A stretch of DNA of 64,000 nucleotides from Rhodanobacter sp. 7MK24 (GTDB taxonomy: Bacteria > Pseudomonadota > Gammaproteobacteria > Xanthomonadales > Rhodanobacteraceae): NCBI RefSeq assembly GCF_014842995.1, contig NZ_JACYXL010000003.1, positions 124,001 to 188,000 on the forward strand, read 5' to 3'. The first letter of the stretch is position 1, and every line of letters starts with the position of its first letter. Positions 46,388 through 56,774 of this stretch are shown here, piece by piece. Position numbers and translations under genes: made by a program. The notes beneath the pieces were generated by a model. It searched no databases, was not told the DNA's origin, and was given only the letters and a program-made list of their open reading frames with translations.

Positions 46388-47764
46388 TCAACGGCAAGCG
46401 TCGATCGCCTGCGCCAACCGTTCCACACCGACCACTTCCAGTTCGCCCACGCGGCCGGACTTTGGCGCGTTCGCCTTGGGCACGATGGCGCGGCGGAAAC
46501 CGTGGTGCGCGGCCTCCTTCAGGCGTTCCTCGCCGTTCGGCACCGGGCGGATTTCGCCGGACAGGCCCACTTCGCCAAACGCGATGGTCTTTTCCGGCAG
46601 CGGCCGGTCACGCAGTGAAGACAACACCGCCAGCAGCGTCGGCAGGTCCGCGGCGGTCTCCTGCACCCGGATGCCACCCACCACGTTGATGAACACATCC
46701 TGGTCATAGGCAGCCACGCCTCCATGCCGGTGCAGCACGGCCAGCAGCATCGCCAGGCGGTTCTGCTCCAGACCCAGCGCCACCCGGCGCGGATTGCCCA
46801 GCGAAGATTGATCCACCAATGCCTGCACCTCGACCAGCAGCGGCCGGGTGCCTTCGCGAGTCACCATCACCGCGCTGCCCGGCGTGGGGCCGGCATGCAC
46901 GGAAAGGAAGATCGCGGACGGATTGGGCACTTCGCGCAGGCCCTTGTCGCCCATCGCGAACACGCCCAGTTCGTTGACCGCGCCGAAGCGGTTCTTGAAC
47001 GCGCGCAGCACGCGGAAGCGGCTGCCGGATTCGCCCTCGAAATACAGCACCGCATCCACCATGTGCTCCAGCACGCGCGGACCGGCGATGCCGCCCTCCT
47101 TGGTGACATGGCCGACGAGGAACACGCTGGTGCCGGTTTCCTTGGCGAAGCGCGTGAGCCGCGCCGCCGATTCGCGCACCTGGGACACCGAACCCGGCGC
47201 AGCGGTGAGCAGTTCGGTCCAGATCGTCTGGATCGAATCGATCACCAGCACGCGCGGCTTCGCCACCGCCGCCTGTTCCAGGATGCGTTCGATGCAGGTT
47301 TCGGCCAGCGCCTGCAGCGGTTCTAGGGGCAGGCCCAGGCGCTGCGCGCGCGACGCCACCTGCGCCAGCGACTCCTCGCCGGTGACGTAGACGCTGGGCA
47401 ATTGCACACCCAGCGTGCCAAGCATCTGCAGCAACAGAGTCGACTTGCCGATGCCCGGGTCGCCGCCCACCAGCACCACCGAGCCCTCGACCAGGCCGCC
47501 GCCCAGTACGCGATCCAGTTCGCCAATGCCGGTGAGTGTGCGCGCCTCGGCAGTCACCGCCACTTCAGTCAACGGCATCACCCGGCTGGCGCCGGCTGCC
47601 TTGCCTGCATAACCGCCGCGCGCGGCGCCAGCCGACTTCACCGCAGGCTGCAGCACGATCTCGGAAAGTGTGTTCCACGCCCCGCACTCCACGCATGAGC
47701 CCTGCCACTTGGGATGCTCGGCGCCGCAATCGGTGCAGACATAGGCGGTCTTTGGCTTGGCCAT
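46388..47764 (-). CDS. radA: DNA repair protein RadA (Sms)
   Basis: A 458-residue RecA-related helicase that extends strand exchange during recombination. N-terminal zinc finger with Cys10, Cys13, Cys24 and Cys27 (YVCTDCG, GSCVECG), Walker A GGDPGIGKSTLLLQ (about residues 100-113), the RadA-specific KNRFG motif in FKNRFGAVNELGVFAM, and a Lon-like C-terminal domain (RVALGLEQNRLAMLLAVLHR). Length is standard. The ATG at 47762-47764 gives the exact zinc-finger N-terminus. It is divergent from the MFS transporter gene. Confidence 0.95.
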   Translation of the reverse strand: MAKPKTAYVCTDCGAEHPKWQGSCVECGAWNTLSEIVLQPAVKSAGAARGGYAGKAAGASRVMPLTEVAVTAEARTLTGIGELDRVLGGGLVEGSVVLVGGDPGIGKSTLLLQMLGTLGVQLPSVYVTGEESLAQVASRAQRLGLPLEPLQALAETCIERILEQAAVAKPRVLVIDSIQTIWTELLTAAPGSVSQVRESAARLTRFAKETGTSVFLVGHVTKEGGIAGPRVLEHMVDAVLYFEGESGSRFRVLRAFKNRFGAVNELGVFAMGDKGLREVPNPSAIFLSVHAGPTPGSAVMVTREGTRPLLVEVQALVDQSSLGNPRRVALGLEQNRLAMLLAVLHRHGGVAAYDQDVFINVVGGIRVQETAADLPTLLAVLSSLRDRPLPEKTIAFGEVGLSGEIRPVPNGEERLKEAAHHGFRRAIVPKANAPKSGRVGELEVVGVERLAQAIDACR

Positions 47765-47926
47765 GGATTCATTTCCCGGAGCGCAAAGTAGTGAGCTTAG
47801 TCGCCCATCGTCACAAATCACGAGACCCGTGTCCCCGCGATGCCACGTACGCGTCTGCTGACAACAGGCTGTCAGCAGAGGCCGCGTAAGTTTCATCCCC
47901 TACTCTGCCACCAGTGACCGACACTC

Positions 47927-49375
47927 GTGCGATCGCGCCGATCCATTCCCACACAGCATGCAGCAGCAACGGCAGTGCCGACGCATCGGTCGTCGCAGGG
48001 ACGCGGCTGCCTCCTGTTGACCCTGTGTCTCGGCGTCCTGCTTGCGCAGATCGACACTTCGGTCGTCAACCTCGCGTTGCATCCCATAGCGACCGCCTTG
48101 AGTCTCGGGGTTGCTCCGCTGCAGTGGATCGTCGATGGCTACAACCTGACGTACGCGCTTTTTCTTCTCACCGGCGGACTGCTGGGTGACCTGTTCGGCC
48201 GGCGCCGCATCTTCACCGCCGGCGTCGCCATCTTCTGCGCAGGCTGTCTGACCTGCGGGGTGGCCAACGACGCAGCGGTACTCATTCTGGGCCGTGTTGT
48301 CGCCGGATTGGGGGCGGCATTTCTGCTGCCTGCGTCGCTGGCGATACTGCGGGTCGAATGGACCGATCCGGCAGAACGAGGTCGTGCGCTGGGCATCTGG
48401 GCCGGTTGCAACGGTCTGGCCTTCGCGATCGGTCCGACGCTTGGCGGCATGTTGATCCAGGGCTTCGGCTGGCGCAGCGTGTTTCTGATTGTCCTGCCGG
48501 TGGGTGCCCTGGCCTGCGTACTCGCGCGGCTGTCCGTGCCGGAATCGGCCGACCCGCAAGGTCGACGCTTCGATCTGGCCGGCCAGATCTTTGGTGCCGT
48601 CGCCCTGGGCGGCCTGGCATTGACTGCCATTGAAGGCCGCGAAACACCCGGCCTGCTCGCCGTTACGCTGCCGGTCACGGCGCTCGCCATCGCGTTGTTC
48701 GTGGCAGTCGAGCGCCGCCATGGCGACGCCGCCCTGGTACCGATTTCCCTGTTCCGCATAGCGGATTTCACGGGAGCCATCGGCGCGACGGCCGCGATGA
48801 CCTTCGGGATGTACGGCCTGCTGTTCCTGCTGCCGCTCTGCTGGCAGACCGCTGGCGCGAATGCCAGTCCGCTCGACCCCGTGCAGGCCGGCCTGGGTCT
48901 GCTGCCGATGGCCGCAATCTTCGTCATGGTCTCCCGGTGTTCCGGCGCACTGACCGAGCGGTTCGGCACACGCGCGACCATCGCCGCCGGTACGGGAATC
49001 ATCGGCCTCGGCCTGCTGGTCGTCGCGTTGACCGAAGGCGGTCGTCCGATGGGTCTGGCTCAAGCGGGACTCGTACTGACCGGCCTGGGCATGGGTGCGA
49101 ATACGGGGCCACTCATGGGCGTCGCCGTGGCATCGGTGTCCGCTGCCCGCTCGGGCACCGCCTCGGCGCTCATCAATGTCGCCCGCATGGTCGGTGCCAC
49201 GCTCGGGGTCGCCGGCCTGGGCACGCTCTACGCGCTCTGTGGGAGCGGTGCCCATGCGCTCAGCGTTGCACTCGTCACCGGTGGTCTGGTGCAACTGGGC
49301 GGTGCGCTTCTCGCCTGGCTGACTATCGGTCGCACAAGCCACATGGATGCGGGCGGACAAGCTCCATCTTCCTAG
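47927..49375 (+). CDS. MFS drug/efflux transporter, DHA2-type
   Basis: A 482-residue inner-membrane transporter with about 14 helices, typical of the DHA2 (EmrB/QacA-like) branch. Motif A is TGGLLGDLFGRRRIFTAG; the next signature is LGRVVAGLGAAFLLPASLAI and motif C-like GPTLGGMLIQGFGWRSVFLI. Substrates are probably organic toxicants. The start is a GTG at 47927; no better ATG is available, and a first helix that begins around residue 28 fits this choice. It ends eight bases before the convergent alr. Confidence 0.88.
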   Translation: MRSRRSIPTQHAAATAVPTHRSSQGRGCLLLTLCLGVLLAQIDTSVVNLALHPIATALSLGVAPLQWIVDGYNLTYALFLLTGGLLGDLFGRRRIFTAGVAIFCAGCLTCGVANDAAVLILGRVVAGLGAAFLLPASLAILRVEWTDPAERGRALGIWAGCNGLAFAIGPTLGGMLIQGFGWRSVFLIVLPVGALACVLARLSVPESADPQGRRFDLAGQIFGAVALGGLALTAIEGRETPGLLAVTLPVTALAIALFVAVERRHGDAALVPISLFRIADFTGAIGATAAMTFGMYGLLFLLPLCWQTAGANASPLDPVQAGLGLLPMAAIFVMVSRCSGALTERFGTRATIAAGTGIIGLGLLVVALTEGGRPMGLAQAGLVLTGLGMGANTGPLMGVAVASVSAARSGTASALINVARMVGATLGVAGLGTLYALCGSGAHALSVALVTGGLVQLGGALLAWLTIGRTSHMDAGGQAPSS

Positions 49376-49383
49376 CGCGCGCC

Positions 49384-50472
49384 CTAGCCTTCGTCCTCGA
49401 CGAACAGCACGCGGCGCGTCATGCCGCAGGTGAGGTCGTAGCTGATGGTGCCGGCATTGGCTGCGACGGTTTCCGCCGGCAGGCCATCGCCCCAAAGGGT
49501 GACGCGGTCGCCCACTTTCGCCTGTGGCGCCGTGCGCAGGTCGAGCGTGACAAGATCCATCGAAACGCGGCCGATCAGCGGCACGCGCGCGTCGCCCACC
49601 AACACCGGCGTGCCACTGGCAGCGCTGCGTGGGTAGCCGTCGCCATAGCCGACGGCGGCCACGCCCACCGGCATGTCCTCGGGGCAGATCCATGTGCCGT
49701 TGTAACCGATACGCTCGCCCTTGCCGATGCGGTTGATCGCGATCAGCCGCGTGGACAGCGTCATCGCGGGACGGAAGCCGAAATCCACGCCGCTCTTGTC
49801 GTCCACCACCGACAGGCCATACAGCAGACCACCGGTGCGCACCCAGTCGGCGCGCGCCTCGGGCCAACCCAGCACGGCGGCCGAGTTGGACAGCGAGCGC
49901 GGACCATCGAGGCCATGGGTCACTTCGTTGAAGCGCGCGATCTGCGCGCGCGTGACATCGCCGTCGAACACTTCCGACTCGGCGAAGTGTGTGAGCAGGC
50001 CGATCTCGGCATCGATGCCGGGCATCGCGGCAAGCCGCATATGCACCTCGGCCACGCGCTCGGGAGCAAAGCCCAGGCGATGCATGCCGCTGTCGATCTT
50101 CAACCATATGCGCAGGCGTCCGCGCGCCGTGCTGGCTTCGGACAGCCACGCCAACTGTGCCTCGTGATGGATCGCCGCCTCCAGCCCGAGCCGCTGCATC
50201 TCGGCGATGTCGCCAGGCTGGTCGGGGCCGGACAGCACCACGATGCGCTGGCGGTGACCCGCCGCACGCAAACGCAGGCCGTCGCCCAGCGCAGCCACCG
50301 CGAAGCATTCGGCCTCGGCGTCCAGCGCGCGCGCCACGCGCTCCAGCCCGTGGCCGTAGGCGTCGGCTTTGACCACCGCCATCACCTTCGCTGGCGCGGC
50401 CATGGCCTTGATGCGGGCAAGATTGTGGCGCAGAGCGCCCAGATGAATGGTGGCGACGGTTGTGCGGCTCAT
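49384..50472 (-). CDS. alr: Alanine racemase
   Basis: A 362-residue PLP enzyme making D-alanine for peptidoglycan. The PLP lysine is Lys35 in AVVKADAYGHG; LKIDSGMHRLGF, RTGGLLYGLS and GYNGTWICPEDMPVGVAAVG (catalytic Tyr) complete the family pattern. It starts 13 bases after dnaB on the same strand, an arrangement conserved in many gammaproteobacteria, so the two are probably co-transcribed. The D-amino-acid dehydrogenase at 61171 could act on its product. Confidence 0.95.
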   Translation of the reverse strand: MSRTTVATIHLGALRHNLARIKAMAAPAKVMAVVKADAYGHGLERVARALDAEAECFAVAALGDGLRLRAAGHRQRIVVLSGPDQPGDIAEMQRLGLEAAIHHEAQLAWLSEASTARGRLRIWLKIDSGMHRLGFAPERVAEVHMRLAAMPGIDAEIGLLTHFAESEVFDGDVTRAQIARFNEVTHGLDGPRSLSNSAAVLGWPEARADWVRTGGLLYGLSVVDDKSGVDFGFRPAMTLSTRLIAINRIGKGERIGYNGTWICPEDMPVGVAAVGYGDGYPRSAASGTPVLVGDARVPLIGRVSMDLVTLDLRTAPQAKVGDRVTLWGDGLPAETVAANAGTISYDLTCGMTRRVLFVEDEG

Positions 50473-50485
50473 GCGGGGCGCGCGG

Positions 50486-51880
50486 TTACTCGAAGCTGCC
50501 GACGAACGAATCGGCAGCGTAGTTCTCGAACTTGGTGTAATGACCGAGGAAGGTGAGCTTCACCGTATCGGTGGGGCCATTACGCTGCTTGCCGATGATG
50601 ATCTCGGCCAGACCCTTGTCCGCCGATTCCTTGTTGTAGTACTCGTCGCGGTAGATGAACATGATCACGTCGGCATCCTGCTCGATGGCGCCCGATTCGC
50701 GCAGGTCGGACATCATCGGACGCTTGTCGGCGCGCTGTTCCAGCGAGCGGTTCAACTGCGAAAGGGCGATCACGGGCACGTTGAGTTCCTTGGCGAGCCC
50801 CTTCAGTGAACGCGAGATTTCTGAAATCTCGGTGGCGCGATTCTCCTTGTTCCCGGGCACCTGCATCAGCTGCAGGTAGTCGATCACGATCAGGCCCAGG
50901 CCGCCGTGCTCGCGGTGCAGGCGACGGGCGCGCGAGCGCATTTCCACCGGCGACAGGCCCGGCGTGTCGTCGATGAAGATCTTCGCTTCCGAGAGAATGG
51001 CGATGGCGTTGGAGACGCGCGGCCAATCCTCCTCGTTGAGGTCGCCGTTGCGCAGCGCTTGCTGATGGATGCGGCCCACTGAGGAAATCAGGCGGAACGC
51101 CAGCTGCGAGGCGGACATTTCCATCGAGAACACCACCACCGCCTTCTTCGCGCGCAACGCGGCGCTCTCTGCGATGTTCAGCGCGAAGGCCGTCTTGCCC
51201 ATCGAGGGGCGCGCGGCCACGATGATCAGATCGGAGGGCTGCAGGCCCGAGGTGAGATTGTCGAGGTCGGTGAAGCCGCTGGTGATGCCGGTGAGCTGGC
51301 CGCGATTCTCGTAGCGCTCGGTGAGCAGGCGGAACGCATCCTTCACCGCCTCGCGCATGGAGACGGAATCCTTCTTGCCGCGCGCACCCGATTCGGCGAT
51401 GTGGAACACACGCTGCTCGGCGCTTTCCAGCACCTCCTGCACGCTCTTGCCTTCGGGGCGGTAGCCGTCCTCGGTGATCGAGGTGCCGGCGTCGATCAGC
51501 TGACGCAGTACGGATTTCTCGCGCACGATTTCCGCGTAGGCGGCGATGTTCGCCGCGCTGGGCGTGCTGTTGGCCAGCTCGATCAAGTAGCTCGCGCCGC
51601 CGACCATCTCGGCCAGTCCGTTGGCCTCGAACCAGTCGCCCAGGGTCACCGCGTCGCAGGGCATGCCCTTGTTCGCCAGCTCGGTGATCGCGCGCCAGAT
51701 CAGGCGGTGGTCGCGGCGGTAGAAATCCTCTTCGCCGAGGCGGTCGGCCACCTTGTCCAGCGCGTCGGGCGCCAGCATCAGGCCGCCCAGCACCGCCTGC
51801 TCGGCATCGATGGAATGCGGCGGCACGCGCAGCGCCTCGATGGCCGGCGACGAAGGCTTGCGTTCGGGCACGTAGGACAT
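50486..51880 (-). CDS. dnaB: Replicative DNA helicase DnaB
   Basis: A 464-residue hexameric replication-fork helicase. The N-terminal primase-interaction domain (about 20-125, HSIDAEQAVLGGLMLAPDAL) and the RecA-like motor with Walker A in IVAARPSMGKTAFALNIA and Walker B in LGLIVIDYLQLM are all visible, as is SDLRESGAIEQDADVIMFIY near the end. No intein interrupts it. The frame opens far upstream; the start at 51878-51880 gives the standard length. It follows rplI. Confidence 0.97.
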   Translation of the reverse strand: MSYVPERKPSSPAIEALRVPPHSIDAEQAVLGGLMLAPDALDKVADRLGEEDFYRRDHRLIWRAITELANKGMPCDAVTLGDWFEANGLAEMVGGASYLIELANSTPSAANIAAYAEIVREKSVLRQLIDAGTSITEDGYRPEGKSVQEVLESAEQRVFHIAESGARGKKDSVSMREAVKDAFRLLTERYENRGQLTGITSGFTDLDNLTSGLQPSDLIIVAARPSMGKTAFALNIAESAALRAKKAVVVFSMEMSASQLAFRLISSVGRIHQQALRNGDLNEEDWPRVSNAIAILSEAKIFIDDTPGLSPVEMRSRARRLHREHGGLGLIVIDYLQLMQVPGNKENRATEISEISRSLKGLAKELNVPVIALSQLNRSLEQRADKRPMMSDLRESGAIEQDADVIMFIYRDEYYNKESADKGLAEIIIGKQRNGPTDTVKLTFLGHYTKFENYAADSFVGSFE

Positions 51881-52058
51881 CGGGCTACCTCGGGAAAGAC
51901 GAACCGGCCGCGTTCGCCGCGGCACACGCCGACGCTCGACAGCGGGCAAGACCCACATGATGCGCGGCGGCGTCTCATGGGTCGAGATGGAAAGCTGTGG
52001 AAAAGCTGGGGAAAGTTGGGGATAAGCAGCACACCTCCTCAACCGCCTTCCAGCTCCA

Positions 52059-52090
52059 AAACGAACGGGCGCCCGAAGGCGCCCGTTCGC
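52059..52090 (-). terminator. Terminator after rplI
   Basis: CGAACGGGCGCC pairs with GGCGCCCGTTCG (52063-52090), and on the minus strand the stem is followed by TTTTGG. It lies between rplI and dnaB and would separate the ribosomal operon from dnaB-alr. Confidence 0.7.
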
Positions 52091-52182
52091 GAAAAATCGC
52101 CTGGAGCGATTTTTGACATCGTGCAGCGATGGCCTGTAAGGCGACCACCAAGGATGGTGGTCGCAAACGTGTGGCGACGGCC

Positions 52183-52635
52183 TTACTTCTTCTCGCCGAC
52201 CACGATCACCTTGACGCTGGTCTGCACATCGGCATGCAGGTGGATGGCCACCTCGAACTCGCCGACGTTGCGCAGCGGGCCTTCGCCCAGGATCACTTCA
52301 CCCTTGTGGATGTCGTGGCCGACGGCCTGCAGCGCCTCGGCGATGTCGCGCGGGCCCACCGAGCCGTACAGCTTGCCTTCGGGGCTGGCGTGCGCTTCGA
52401 TCGTCACCGACACGTCGGCCAGCTTGGCCTTGCGGCCTTCGGCCTCGCTCAGCATGTTCTTGGCGCGCGCCTCGTACTCGGCACGGCGCTGCTCGAACGC
52501 AGCCAGGTTGGCGGCGTTCACGCGTACGGCCTTGCCCTGCGGGATCAGGAAGTTGCGGCCGTAGCCCGGCTTCACGCTGACCTTGTCACCGAGGTCGCCG
52601 AGGTTGCGCACTTTCTGCAGAAGAATGAGTTCCAT
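52183..52635 (-). CDS. rplI: 50S ribosomal protein L9
   Basis: A 150-residue protein: [20 protein letters not shown] at the N-terminal 23S-rRNA-binding domain, [14 protein letters not shown], then the long connecting helix ([20 protein letters not shown]) and a C-terminal domain ([15 protein letters not shown]). Length and layout are standard. It is the third gene of rpsF-rpsR-rplI. Confidence 0.97.
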   Translation of the reverse strand: MELILLQKVRNLGDLGDKVSVKPGYGRNFLIPQGKAVRVNAANLAAFEQRRAEYEARAKNMLSEAEGRKAKLADVSVTIEAHASPEGKLYGSVGPRDIAEALQAVGHDIHKGEVILGEGPLRNVGEFEVAIHLHADVQTSVKVIVVGEKK

Positions 52636-52740
52636 GGGTATTCCTTTTCGTTAGCGCCGGGATGGCCGACGCAGCCGTGGACGGCTGTCCGAAGGTCCTG
52701 CTTTCGGCGCTCTCCTCCGGAGGAGAAGAGCGCCGGAGCA

Positions 52741-52971
52741 TCAGACGTCGTGGTTGTCGGTGTACGGCAGCAGCGAGAGGAAGCGCGCGCGCTTGATCGC
52801 GGTCGCCAGCTGGCGCTGGTAGCGCGCCTTGGTGCCGGTGATGCGGCTCGGCACGATCTTGCCGTTCTCGGTGATGTACTGGCGCAGGGTGTTGAGATCC
52901 TTGTAGTCGATCTCCTTCACCTTCTCCGCGGTGAAGCGGCAGAACTTGCGGCGGCGGAAAAACTTGGACAT
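52741..52971 (-). CDS. rpsR: 30S ribosomal protein S18
   Basis: A 76-residue basic protein with the S18 signature [20 protein letters not shown] and [20 protein letters not shown]. It pairs with S6 in the 30S platform. It starts 14 bases after rpsF. No priB gene intervenes, unlike in E. coli. Confidence 0.97.
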   Translation of the reverse strand: MSKFFRRRKFCRFTAEKVKEIDYKDLNTLRQYITENGKIVPSRITGTKARYQRQLATAIKRARFLSLLPYTDNHDV

Positions 52972-52985
52972 GGTCGTGGTTCCTC

Positions 52986-53390
52986 TCAGTCTTCGCTGTC
53001 GCTGTCGTTGTCGCGGCTGTCGACGTCATCATCACGGCGACGCGACGAGCGGGCGTCGTCCTTTTCCTTGCTCTTCAGGATGAAGGACTGCTCGGTATCG
53101 GCGCTGTCACGCTTGACGACGAGGTGACGCAGCACGGCGTCGTTGAAGCGGAAGCCCGACTCCAGCTCGTTCAGCGCGTTCTGGCCGACTTCGATGTTCA
53201 GCAGCACGTAGTGCGCCTTGGCCAGGTTGACGATCGGGTAGGCCAGCTGGCGGCGGCCCCAGTCTTCCAGGCGGTGGATCTTGCCGCCGTCGGCCTCGAT
53301 CAGCGACTTGTAGCGCTCGATCATGGCAGGGACCTGCTCGCTCTGGTCAGGGTGGACCAGAAACACGACTTCGTAATGTCGCAGGGACAT
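52986..53390 (-). CDS. rpsF: 30S ribosomal protein S6
   Basis: A 134-residue protein beginning [20 protein letters not shown] and containing the S6 core [20 protein letters not shown] and [15 protein letters not shown]. The tail (about 105-134) is highly charged with Asp/Ser/Arg repeats ([19 protein letters not shown]), reminiscent of the glutamylated/acidic tails seen in S6 of other gammaproteobacteria. It is first in the operon with rpsR and rplI. Confidence 0.96.
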   Translation of the reverse strand: MSLRHYEVVFLVHPDQSEQVPAMIERYKSLIEADGGKIHRLEDWGRRQLAYPIVNLAKAHYVLLNIEVGQNALNELESGFRFNDAVLRHLVVKRDSADTEQSFILKSKEKDDARSSRRRDDDVDSRDNDSDSED

Positions 53391-53548
53391 CGTGGTTCGA
53401 CTCCTTGTGGATGCGGCCGGAATGGCCTCGCAGCCTCCCGCCGGATGCGGTGAGGCAAGTGCCCATCACGTCCCTTGCGGGGCGGACAGAAGCGGAATTG
53501 TACGGGGAACGCAAGGGGAGACGCAAGTAACTGAATTTGAAGAGCGCA

Positions 53549-53587
53549 GCCATGGATGGCTGCCCGCCTGACCTTGGCGATCAAGGA
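53549..53587. repeat. Dispersed 39-bp repeat, copy B
   Basis: Inverted relative to 23383-23421: GCCATGGATGGCTGCC, 12 variable bases and GCGATCAAGGA. A weaker third copy may follow at about 53600-53645 (CATGGCCGCCC and a GAGCGC block). It lies between rpsF and the IscA-type gene. Confidence 0.5.
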
Positions 53588-53664
53588 TGAGCGCACAAAT
53601 ACCGCATGGCCGCCCGTTTGACTTTTGCGCTCAGGGAAGAGCGCAATAGGTACCGCCCCCCCGT

Positions 53665-53991
53665 TCACCCCACCGTGAAGCTTTCGCCGCAACCGCACTC
53701 GCCGGTAGCGTTGGGATTGTGGAACACGAAGCTGGCGTTGAGGCCCTGCTTCTGGAAGTCGATCACGGTACCGTCCACCAGCGGCAGGCTCTTGTCGTCC
53801 ACCACCAGCGGCACGCCGTCGATGCTGACCAGCCGGTCGCCTTCGCCCAGCGACTGGGCCAGGTCCACCACGTAGCCGAAACCGGAGCAGCCGGTGCGCT
53901 TCACGCCGAAACGCACGCCGGCGGCGTCCGGCGACTGCGCGAGGAAGCGGCGCATGCGTTCGCTGGCGGCGGGGGTGATCGTGATGGTCAT
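53665..53991 (-). CDS. IscA/ErpA-type iron-sulfur cluster carrier
   Basis: A 108-residue HesB-like protein with the three conserved cysteines Cys35 (KRTGCSGFGYVVD), Cys99 and Cys101 (GECGCGESF), which bind a [2Fe-2S] or [4Fe-4S] cluster for delivery to apoproteins. The sequence does not separate IscA, SufA and ErpA; no isc or suf genes are nearby, which makes a stand-alone ErpA-type role likely. The start at 53989-53991 gives the normal length. It is divergent from asnS. Confidence 0.9.
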   Translation of the reverse strand: MTITITPAASERMRRFLAQSPDAAGVRFGVKRTGCSGFGYVVDLAQSLGEGDRLVSIDGVPLVVDDKSLPLVDGTVIDFQKQGLNASFVFHNPNATGECGCGESFTVG

Positions 53992-54153
53992 GGCTGTCGG
54001 CAATCGTGCGAAACGTGGAAAGACACATGCCATTTCGGTCGCGGCACGTGCGGGGCCTAGATTATCATGCGGGTTTGTCCACGCGCCCCACAGGACGCGC
54101 GTTCCCCTACTAAATGCGCCCGCTGCGGCACATTTCAACAGGAGTTCCCATTC

Positions 54154-55554
<1,401 letters not shown>

Positions 55555-55562
55555 GTTAACTG

Positions 55563-56441
55563 ATGCGAATGAAGCGCCGGCCCCCCACCCTGCCCCTCAT
55601 CCTCGCCGCCGGCACGCTGCTGGCTGGTTGTCACACCGTGAAGACGCTGGTGCCGCCCAACCTGCGCCCGCCAGACACCAGCAATGCACCGCTCAAGCTG
55701 GCGCAGAAGCAACTGCTCGACGCCTCGCCCTGCTGTACCAGCTTTGCGGACTTCTCCTACCAGGACATGCTGCCGTGGCAGCCGCAGGCGTACACGCTGG
55801 GCAGCGGCAGCAGCGTGGCGGACATCAACGGCACGCACAGCTATTTCCTCGCCTTTCGCCTGCCGGAAGGCGCCAAGCTGCCCTACCGACTGGCGTTCAA
55901 GTCCGAATTGAACGGCCGCTGGCTGAAGTCCAGCTACCTGTTTGCGCCTACCGTGGTGTTGCTTGACAGCGGCTTCCAGCCGATCGCCTCCGACGATGTC
56001 TCCCTGTGCGAGCACATGGGCTGGAGCGATGCGAGTTCCGGTGCGTTCGGTGTCTACACCGTCAACAGCAAGCAGGCGCGCTACCTGCTGATCTACAGCT
56101 CGGCCGATCAGCAGAAGGGCAAGACCTACTGGGAGCAGTCGCCCACCGCGTTTTCCACCCAGAACACCCAGGCCACACTGGGCATGGATGCCAGCGGCAC
56201 CTTCAGCGTGCCGCACGGCCCTGATGGCACGATCTGGGTAGGTATGATGGATGCCACCTATGCCAAGGCCGTGGACAATGCGATCTGCAAAAAGCCCCCG
56301 CAGGGCGATGGCCTCTTGAACACCTTGCGCACCGCCCTGCCCTGGGGCGGCAGCGGTGGCGGCTCGAATGGCAGCAACAGCACCAGTCCTGGTGCGACTC
56401 CCGGCACCAATACCGCTGCCCCCAAGGCCACGGAGGGCTGA
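55563..56441 (+). CDS. MalM-like lipoprotein
   Basis: A 292-residue lipoprotein (lipobox LLAGC, lipidated Cys23) resembling the maltose-operon periplasmic protein family: DASPCCTSFADFSYQDMLPW, then a beta-rich domain with FLAFRLPEGAKLPYRLAFKS and YTVNSKQARYLLIYSSADQQ. No mal genes are near, so a maltose role is not supported; envelope function is likely. The C-terminal 45 residues are a Gly/Ser/Asn/Thr-rich linker. It begins eight bases after asnS and may be co-transcribed. Confidence 0.75.
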   Translation: MRMKRRPPTLPLILAAGTLLAGCHTVKTLVPPNLRPPDTSNAPLKLAQKQLLDASPCCTSFADFSYQDMLPWQPQAYTLGSGSSVADINGTHSYFLAFRLPEGAKLPYRLAFKSELNGRWLKSSYLFAPTVVLLDSGFQPIASDDVSLCEHMGWSDASSGAFGVYTVNSKQARYLLIYSSADQQKGKTYWEQSPTAFSTQNTQATLGMDASGTFSVPHGPDGTIWVGMMDATYAKAVDNAICKKPPQGDGLLNTLRTALPWGGSGGGSNGSNSTSPGATPGTNTAAPKATEG

Positions 56442-56443
56442 GC

Positions 56444-56758
56444 GTGCTGGCCATCTACCTCGGCCTGCTGGCCATCGGCGTCGTGCTGTTCGTGCTCTCC
56501 TACGTGGCACCGTTCCGGGTGGCTTCGCTGATGCGCCAACGCCAACCCCAGCACTGGGAGGTAGTAATCGAGTCGGCCAAAGGCAGGATCGGTCCGCTGC
56601 GGATCTGGATGCGCATGCAATACGTGCTGCGCTCGCCCGCGCTGACCCTGCTGGGTGACCGCGACATCAACCGCTGGCGCGGCATCTGGCGCTACAGCCA
56701 GTGGCTGGGCTGGTCGTGCTGGCTGGCCGCGCTGGGCATGCGCCTGCGCTGGGGCTGA
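56444..56758 (+). CDS. Small membrane protein
   Basis: A 104-residue protein starting with GTG (MLAIYLGLLAIGVVLFVLSY), two bases after the MalM-like stop, with GGAGGGCTGAGC as ribosome binding site. One strong N-terminal transmembrane helix is followed by a basic, amphipathic part (RQRQPQHWEVVIESAKGRIG) and a second weaker hydrophobic stretch at the end (WSCWLAALGMRLRWG). Family unknown. Tightly linked to its neighbour and 16 bases before the SDR gene. Confidence 0.65.
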   Translation: MLAIYLGLLAIGVVLFVLSYVAPFRVASLMRQRQPQHWEVVIESAKGRIGPLRIWMRMQYVLRSPALTLLGDRDINRWRGIWRYSQWLGWSCWLAALGMRLRWG

Positions 56759-56774
56759 GACCACCGGAGCCTCC

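Noticed and set aside
47900-50308. Long minus-strand frame across the MFS gene and alr
   Set aside because: Crosses two real genes in wrong frames and has no conserved motifs.
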